Below, piece after piece: positions 56,593 to 64,000 of a stretch of 64,000 bases of DNA. A program made the position numbers and the translations under genes. The stretch is taken from contig JAQFVV010006203.1 in NCBI GenBank assembly GCA_028023455.1, forward strand, positions 13,306,348 through 13,370,347. Direction: 5' to 3'. The notes beneath the pieces were generated by a model. It was not told the origin of the DNA, did no database searches, and saw only the letters and a program-made list of their open reading frames with translations. The stretch comes from Epiperipatus broadwayi. Its lineage: Eukaryota > Onychophora > Udeonychophora > Euonychophora > Peripatidae. Positions within the stretch are counted from its first letter, which is position 1, and every line of letters begins with the position of its first letter.

Positions 56593-56862
56593 TTAAATAA
56601 TAAATATATAATGCAGATTTATCATCTCTTCTATTGAGGCATTATTGTATTCTTTTGCTATTTCATCTGTTTCATAATGATAGAAAATCTTAATGTAATT
56701 TCCACAATTAATTTTATATATAATTCCTTTTTTACATTTCATATCATTTCTTATTCTATAATTATATATTAATTTGTCTAGATTTTTACTATTTGACCAT
56801 CCTATGTTGATGATTTTGTCTACGTAATTTTTATTTTTTAGTAATATATTATAATTTTATAA
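56593..56862 (-). pseudogene. Probable Penelope-like element fragment (linker and GIY-YIG endonuclease start)
   Basis: A minus-strand frame of about 89 codons reads SNSKNLDKLIYNYRIRNDM, then KKGIIYKINCGNYIKIFYHY and ETDEI, before a stop at 56595-56593. Penelope-like elements have this order between reverse transcriptase and endonuclease: an S/F-x-NL..L...K/R block, then a G[IV].Y.I.C..C...YIGET motif of the GIY-YIG nuclease. Here the second motif would read FYHYETDE, with the IG replaced. RT sequences are not found upstream, so the copy is a 5'-truncated relic. The call depends on motif order alone. Confidence 0.45.
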
Positions 56863-59800
56863 ACTGTTTTAAGTATAAAAATAATAGACCTAAGACAATT
56901 CACATTTTCACATGAGTAATTATTTGAATTGATTAAACTGTCTTGATAAAAGTATTAATCATCACTGACTTCAGATCATAGGCCTAGTGGCACATTGATA
57001 AGCAACCCACAGCCAATAATATTGGGTCAACAATTTGTCTATCTAGATATTCTTAATCAAAGAATAAAATGAGAATAAAAACATTCAAAGTCTTACTATC
57101 CATAATTTCTAAGTCTTCTAAGTACTGCATTTTTCTTGAATATTTTAATCAATAGAATTTAAATGTATTTCTAATGTATTAAGTATCATTTAGCAAGATA
57201 GGCAAACAGGCTTATTGATAAATATTATATTTTGATAGTGCTGAAAATGAAGACCAAAGTGCCAACAATCCATTGAGCCAGAACAATATAAAATCATATA
57301 AAAGTATCTTAATCATCAGAAATGATTAAATGTATATTTTGTATTATGTATGTACCCTTAAAGACTAACATGCATATTTATAAAATCATAAATATTACAT
57401 AATAAACAGTGACTAATATTTACTTCCTTGATCTAGAATAAATTAACCAGCTCTAAATACAGAAACTCAACCTCTAGAAAAAAATAATCTACTCTCAATA
57501 TTTAAATATATAATTTTTTCATAGTTATCTACATAAAAATGAAAAAAAATATCTACTAATTTTTTTTGTTTTATTGAAAAACTTAAAATAATAGTCATAA
57601 TTATTAATACTTTAACAATGCATAGTTTCAATTATGATTGTCAATGTCAAAAAGTATAATTGACAAAAAATATAAGGTATACTATGTAGTCCAAGTTATG
57701 AGTGTTATTTATATCCAGTCATTTCTCTTTATTTGGCATGCATAAATTCAATATATTTATTATAAGATGTTACTGTTTGTTTTCATGAATCAACGGCTAC
57801 TTTAACAAATTATGATATTAATATAATGATATATGTATTGTTTTACAAATTCATGAATATATAAAATGTTTGAATTAAATGAATTTTTTATGGATTTCAC
57901 TGTGAAATTTATATTAGTAACAATGAAAGTGCTAGAAAAGGTTTAAATAATATCAAGCAGAATAAGATATAAAAGAATTGTAAATTATAACATATAAACA
58001 AAGATATTCATAAATTAGTAAATAAATTTATAAAAACTGGATCTGTTGAGCTAAAAAAAGAACTAAATGATCAAGAATAGCTCTGAAAAAATCAAATCTG
58101 TTCAAGACGTACTTAAAAAAGATCTTCAATTAATGATCTAAAGAGTATTGCTTAAAAAAATCGAGTCATATTTAAGAGTCTGCATAACTTAGAGTAAGGA
58201 AATAATCCATTAGCAGTTATAAAGTGGATACAACTTATTAATAAAATTCAATGTATGAATCAATAAAATGTTCTTCAGTGAAGTTAATTGATATATAGAC
58301 AAACCAAAAAGCAACCACTTGAGGTTGAGTATGTGACTTGATATGACTAAATCATAGGTTTAAAGAGGAGGGGGGGGGTCTCTTATCACAGGCCATAATA
58401 AAAAAAACCTGCATACCTTGATATACTCAAACAATTCTTTGTATCTCAACTTTATCAGAATAAAATTCTTAACAATGAGGTCTTTCAACAGAATAAAATA
58501 TCATGTCATTATACAATAATTGATCAGAATTATCTCAATAATCATTCTTCTATTCAATGAAATGTCAGTAAATAATCTCAACCAGAAAATAGTATATTAC
58601 CTGAATTAACATCTCGCATATTTTGTCTAGGATTCCATAAGTCTGAAGTATACTTTAGAAGAAATAAGAAATATAAATGATATTCAAAATTGTAGTACTG
58701 AAACAATCTAAAGACTGAAATGTTTGTATTTGTGTTTTTCAAACCAGTTGAACACTTTGACATCCATAGAGATATTAATAATTGCCATGTACAAACTGAT
58801 AAATTAGACTCATACAAGTATTTTGTTTAAATATATACTGTCATATTTTAAAGAATTTTTTTTTATAATTCCTACTATTTTTCAAAATAAATAATAATTT
58901 TAGGAACACTATGAAAGTGATGTAAATGGCTTTTCTTTAAAGAAATCAAATATGCACAGACAACAAGCCTAAAAATCTAACCAAGTTAAACATTCCATAT
59001 AAAATCTTATATAACTCATCTTCTCACTCTTTAATTTCAATTATTTTACCAGTTTTGGTTCATTACTTTTTTTACTCCTACCTCATTTTAATAAAAGCTG
59101 TTTTATTAATACCATTATGTTGGTATTATTGTGGAATATGACTTACTACTCATTCTAATGGAATCTCATTTGAGATCAAATGCTATTTGAGCACCAAAAT
59201 AACAGGAAAATCATAATAGATTTCATTATTAATTTACCAAACTGTTTTTTTATTCACTTTCATCAGCTAAAAATTTATCCAGAAATCATTAACTCTAGAA
59301 GCAGTCACTCTTACTAATGATTTAACCTGCTTCAAATATTACATCCTTGATTTGCCATTAGCCTTTGGACTGCAAGTATTAGTTAAACAATTCTAACTGC
59401 AAAGTTACCAGCATGATTTAGTAAGTTATTAATGTAAGAATCATCAATTTCTTTCACAATTAAGTTTCTCTTTCATCATAACACTATTGTCAGGTGCAAA
59501 AAATGTACCATAATGTGGAACCAGTTTCTCCAACATGCAAGACTCATCCAAAATAACAACCTTCCTCTAACTTCCATACTGATAAGACTAATACTGTATT
59601 AGAACTTAACATACAATTACTCAAAAACACAATGCCGAGTCTACACTATATAATACAATTGTGATAGACTATATCATTAGATGTTTTCAGAATATAGTTT
59701 GAGAATTCACATGCTTCACACAGAATGATTTGGAAGAAACCTAGTAATGGTAATCAATTTATCTTCAATTAATTTCCCATTTTAGTTAAAGAATTATTTA

Positions 59801-59929
59801 ATTATCTTTAGCAAATAACAGTAATATTGGAATCTCACAATTATCATCAAAGACCTACAACATATTAGGTAAATTCTTTAATGAATGAAATATATACATA
59901 TATTTCATAATTATGGCACAATTATTTCT
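56863..59929. other. AT-rich intronic DNA, no gene seen
   Basis: Nothing recognisable; a G run near 58369-58378. Confidence 0.5.
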
Positions 59930-60510
59930 TGAGGATAAAATAAAAAAATTTAAAAGGGAAAAAATAATTATTGATCATAAATGGAATTAATTTATCTGAA
60001 TCTATCTCATCATCACCAATATTTTCAATCATTATCAATTCACTATAGAATTGAACCCTCAAGTTTGATCCAGTTCCTTGATCCATAGTATCTTTTCTTT
60101 GTATCACTCCAATAAACTTTGTTTCATCCATCCATCTCATATGATCTCATTGTACGTCTTCTACAATCTCTTGAGATTCTACATAAAACTCCAACTGACC
60201 ATCTATAATCTCTTCTGGCATTATGTCCAGCTCAGCTCCATTTCTATCTCTTAATTCTTTTATTCATATACCTGTTTATTCTCCCACCCATGCATTTTGT
60301 TTTTGATCCCATCCTGTAATGCCTAATAGACATATCTCATGTCATAGAGTGGTCTGAAGTCTAATAGTCTTCTGTTAGGTGTCCAAGTCTCAGATCCAGT
60401 TACTAATGCCTTACAGAAATGCCTTCACAAACTTATTTCCAATAATGGTACTGGTTTTACATTAAAGACTTCTGCATTAATAACCTACTGTCACCACCAT
60501 TCAACCTTAA
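59930..60510 (-). mobile_element. LINE 3'-end relic
   Basis: On the minus strand broken frames read GSETWTPNRRLLD near 60390, then an Arg/Trp-rich stretch, and RWMDETKFIGVIQRKD near 60138-60090. This recalls the C-terminal part of many RTE/CR1-like LINE polyproteins (an ETWTL motif, then GRPR.RW.D). Frequent stops make the assignment tentative. Confidence 0.35.
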
Positions 60511-62100
60511 GATCAATTGTCAAACAGAATATACAGTCGAGGAAAATCCGAGATTATTTAAAAAATAAAAATCAGAAAAAATGTATAGCTAGTTCACTTC
60601 TAATACAGCACACACAATTCCAACAACTAATCATGATACATCATAATCAGAATGCCTAATAAGTCACCAGCTATGAACAAACTAATAATCTCAAATCTGA
60701 ATCACATGAAATATTTGTAATAAAAGCCAATCTGATCATTTTCAGCCTGATACCAGAATTGTTTTCAGAACTTACTTGAAAAATGTCAAATGAACACCAG
60801 CAATAGTAATCAATAAAAAAAAAAAAGTCACAAATATAGTTTAAATATTGAAGACTGTTGTCATTGCAGATACCAAGATCAACCATAAACTCACTATTCA
60901 GAGTCCAACAGAGATACAAGAATCAAGAAGCACAAATGGTTAATTACAGCCAAACAGATTTTAAATGCACCAACAACTCTTGCAGAAGAAAACAGATAGC
61001 TGACATCTCAAGCCAATAATTTACCCAGGAGTAAAGACATTATCCATCGCAACTCAAAAAAAAAAAAAAAACAACAACAACAAAAGAATCTGAAGCCAAA
61101 CAGAACTAAAGAAAAGGGGAAATAATGAACTATTCAGCGCAAGTTTTCATATGTATACATAAATAATCCTCTCTCGACAATGAACTTGACCGCTTCTCAC
61201 AAGCTCGAAAATTGTTTGATCAACTTTCTGATATGGATCCAATGTAAAAATCACATAACTAATGCCGAATCTGCGTGTTAAATTACCTTCTTTTGGACCG
61301 GAAATAATCGACTGTGCTCAGGCTAGTAATGAAATATCATCATGTTCCAAACAATAACGCCATTTAAACAAAAACTAAATATATTTTGTTTTGAACAGTC
61401 CACTCCTGAATTTTGCCTATTTACGCACAATTAGTTTTTATGCAAAACGAGAACTCACCACTATTATGCGCTCATTTAATGTTCAGTAATATTAATATCT
61501 AATTTGTATACAGCGTAATAAATTAATATTTTATCCGACTTTTTACTGCATTTAATTTACAATACTCTCTCAAAAGAATTTTAATAGCTATAGAAATTTA
61601 GTCATCCATCAATCATATAAACTTTAACAACAAATGTTGCAATAAAAAAAAAATTCGGGGGAGAGGGCATTTAGCTTAAGGAATGTAATGTTATTTAAAA
61701 ATTCAAATTGTCTCATATTTTCTAATTAAAAATCTGTCTGTGACACATTTCAAAATTACTACTATAAGATACATGTGGTACACAGCAACAAAACTTTTCC
61801 TCATGTTAAAGAGAAATGAAAAGTGTCAGATATACTGCATATACATACCAGGTTATCTTTTGCGCTCAAATATATTTCCAACACAAAGTACATCCATATG
61901 AAAAAAAAAGTTTATAAATGATAACGTGTTCATTAACAAATAGTAAATATATGAAAGTACCGAAGATAAAAAAATATCTAGTAAACTTTTATTGAAATTC
62001 CATAGAGTTCAGTAAATCGCCGATATGCGTAAATAATTAAAGAAAAAAAATGACAAATTTATTTAATTAAAAAAAAATCATACGGCTGAAAATTCATTAT
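60511..62100. other. Intronic DNA near TPCN1 exon 1, no gene seen
   Basis: Slightly less AT-rich towards exon 1. The first kilobases of intron 1 commonly hold regulatory sites, but none can be named from sequence. Confidence 0.4.
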
Positions 62101-62142
62101 ACATATATGATCTTCAGCATATTTGATAACATTTTTACTTAC

Positions 62143-62206
62143 AAATGCTTAAACTGCGAGCTGCTGTATGACAAATCAGGGGATTTTCGTCCAGTTCGAC
62201 CGCCAT
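62143..62206 (-). CDS. TPCN1: TPCN1 coding exon 1: N-terminus of two-pore channel 1
   Basis: This exon encodes the first 21 residues of an endolysosomal two-pore cation channel, plus one nucleotide of codon 22. The start codon (62206-62204) has A at -3 and G at +4, a good Kozak context. The peptide begins MAVELDENPLI, which parallels the MAVSLDD...PLI start of vertebrate TPC1. DENPLI fits the acidic dileucine pattern [DE]xxxL[LI] used for lysosomal sorting in TPCs. The exon ends at a consensus donor (GTAAGT on the minus strand, from 62142). It leaves phase 1: the terminal T combines with the AT that opens exon 2 to give a Tyr codon. Its CpG-containing, less AT-rich composition stands out from the surroundings. 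The identity rests on the N-terminal resemblance together with the phase-compatible, unmistakable exon 2, 42.6 kb away on the same strand. A mis-paired first exon of another gene is possible but less likely. Confidence 0.8.
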
Positions 62207-62300
62207 TATTAAATCCCCGAAACTCTACAAGATCTCGTCTGAAATACGAGAATAAACCCGGATGATCTGTCTTTTCTCTTAAAATTTCTTCAGTAAGTAT
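62207..62300 (-). promoter_or_regulatory. TPCN1: TPCN1 5' leader and likely proximal promoter
   Basis: The bases directly upstream of the TPCN1 start codon are richer in G, C and CpG than the flanking DNA, as expected for a transcribed leader or promoter edge. No TATA box, initiator or capped end can be fixed by eye. A non-coding exon further upstream, spliced here, is possible, because the minus strand carries a TTTCAG at about 62245. Confidence 0.4.
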
Positions 62301-64000
62301 ATTGTTAATATGTTTTTATCCATAAATTATCCCTGTTTTTATACTTTTAAAAATAAGCATCTTTCAGTATTATTTATAGAAATATACATTAACTTCTACT
62401 TTAACTATTAATTATTAAAAAATTTCTCGTTAGTTGTGTCTGTTAATAAATAATTAGATTTTCGGTGGCTCGTGCTCGCAACGTAGAAAAATGGAAAAGT
62501 ATTATACGTGCCGGTTTATGTGTACCATAAATATATTATAATTGCCCATGTTCCTTCACATTCGCACATTTGGATTCTGAAGAAGGCTATTATTTAAATG
62601 TTCATAAACAAGTGATACATTTTGAATTATGTTTATTGAACTTTTAAGAAATACATGTACTATGAACATACCGCTTAGTTTTAAATTTTATGAAATTATT
62701 ATGGAAAAAAATAATCATAATGCTGGGTTTTTCCTCCAAAGTAAAAATAATTATACTTAATTATTATTTTTATAAATTTTTAAATATGAGATGCAATTTT
62801 TGTCTTCATGTATTAAATCTAAATCTTGGCTGGCTTGTCATAAATTAATGGATGATAATTATATAAAGTGTTTGTATTATTGTCTAGTTTGTAACTTGCG
62901 AGAGATATTGGTTTTTGATACAAAAAGCAAGTAGTACTTTATTGCTTTTAGAAACAATATTTTATCTATCCTTGACAGATTTAAGAACTTAAATTTATGG
63001 ATCCATTTTGTCAACGTTATTTATATTTAAGGATAAATCTCATCAAAACAGATTAAGGGTTTGTTTGGTTTTTTTATTTCCACAAGTCTAACATGTCTTA
63101 CAATCCCTTTTTATGAAATATATGCAAAAAATTGCCTCCTTTTTTTAGACATTTTCAAGGTCCATATATCTAAAGCTTCCTCAGATATTTTTTTATTATT
63201 TGCTCATATTCCGTATAAAGCAGCACCAAGTCAAAACATTTAACAAATAAATGTCTAAAGTTAATTCATAGGCCCACAAATAATCTTATTAAAGCATATT
63301 TAACCATTGCATTTTTCATATAACATTTTGAAGAATTCAATCTCAGCCAATACCAGCATTTCTTTTGCAAATCTGATAATTTTTTTTATTTCTAATACTG
63401 ATTCTTATTAAAATATTGATTATTAGACTAATATATTAAAAAGAAATGATTTCCTCCGTTACAACCCACTTTTCTGGTACAAGAAGTATCAAATATATAT
63501 ACTGGAGATTTATATTATGCTTGTTTAGTCTTGGATACATCTCTAAAAGAGTAGAATGTAAAACATGCAGTATTTTATCATAATTGACTAAAATATTATT
63601 TTTGCTTGTGCTATTCACTCAACATTGTGTAATTTTTGGTAATTTTTCAAATGTGTTTAAAATTTATTATTAGATAGCTATTTTAAAAGCAAGTTCAATA
63701 ATTATACATAATTTTACTTTTAACAACAGTTCATTTGAATTTGGCAGAAAAGAATATGAAAAGAAATGGTTAAATATTTACTGTATATAATTTGTTTTTA
63801 TGTTTCTATGAGTCTGTAATAAGATTGAGTTATCAAATGATTTAGCCAAATGCATAATTGCTTTGCTTCCAGCTTTGAATAACAAGTCATTGTTAAAGTT
63901 AAAGTCAGAAACCAATATGAAGATTTAAATTTTCTGCCATTTACTATTCAATGCTTACTTAATGTAGGTGACTTTATTCTTGTTTATATCAGTGTTTCTC
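62301..64000. other. Upstream flank of TPCN1, no gene seen
   Basis: AT-rich DNA upstream of the gene. The short open frames show no homology I recognise. A distal promoter or a non-coding first exon could lie here. Confidence 0.4.

Larger units (their letters stand above)
19535..62142 (-). other. TPCN1: TPCN1 intron 1 (42.6 kb)
   Basis: This phase 1 intron is bounded by GTAAGT (62142 downward) and TTTTTTCCAG (ending at 19535). It holds every mobile element listed between those points, including the complete Gypsy insertion. No further TPCN1 exon is needed, because exons 1 and 2 join in frame and resemble the continuous vertebrate N-terminus in length. Confidence 0.78.

Overview
The window is AT-rich DNA from an invertebrate animal. 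The support is a recognisable animal two-pore channel gene with conventional GT/AG introns, an intron of more than 42 kb, tRNA-derived SINEs, several LINEs, a Ty3/Gypsy LTR element, hAT remnants and a Penelope-like fragment. The phylum cannot be settled by eye.

The only host gene I can support is TPCN1 (two-pore calcium channel 1), on the minus strand. Exon 1, with the start codon at 62206, and exon 2 (19534 to 19209) are both visible. They join in phase across a 42,608 bp intron 1. The remaining exons should lie below position 1 or are unrecognised in 1-19208. So almost the whole window is intron 1 or intron 2, plus about 1.8 kb upstream of the gene.

Layout. 1-19208, intron 2: foldback insertions at 2.5, 5.5, 14.3 and 16.9 kb, hammerhead ribozyme motifs at 5.6, 5.8, 8.0, 14.4 and 17.6 kb, and a TSD-flanked tRNA SINE at 18.7 kb. 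19.2-19.5 kb: TPCN1 exon 2. 19.5-31.5 kb, intron 1: a palindrome at 19.9 kb, a tRNA SINE at 20.3 kb, a 5'-truncated LINE at 22-24 kb (minus), a short hAT deletion derivative at 25.6 kb, and foldback insertions at 28.7 and 29.1 kb. 31.5-43.4 kb: a decayed Ty3/Gypsy element with very long LTRs. 43.7-44.5 kb: a 0.7 kb inverted dimer of a tRNA-derived SINE. 45-60 kb: LINE relics at 45.2 and 60 kb, hammerheads at 51.3 and 52.1 kb, a probable Penelope-like GIY-YIG fragment at 56.7 kb, otherwise featureless AT-rich DNA. 62.1-62.3 kb: TPCN1 exon 1 and 5' leader.

The most notable signal is a set of short retroposons that share two properties. First, eight copies carry a type I hammerhead ribozyme core (CUGANGA, stem II, GAAA, a two-base-pair stem III, and a GUC, GUA or AUC cleavage triplet). 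Second, five insertions have the same unusual layout: a target duplication of 12-20 bp, one arm abutting it directly, a loop, the inverted second arm, then a unique tail of 32-33 or 53-55 nt before the other target duplication. Two further hammerheads lie between long direct repeats, as in tandem 1.2- to 1.4-mers. Together these look like non-autonomous, self-cleaving elements related to Penelope-like elements or retrozymes that insert as inverted or tandem dimers.
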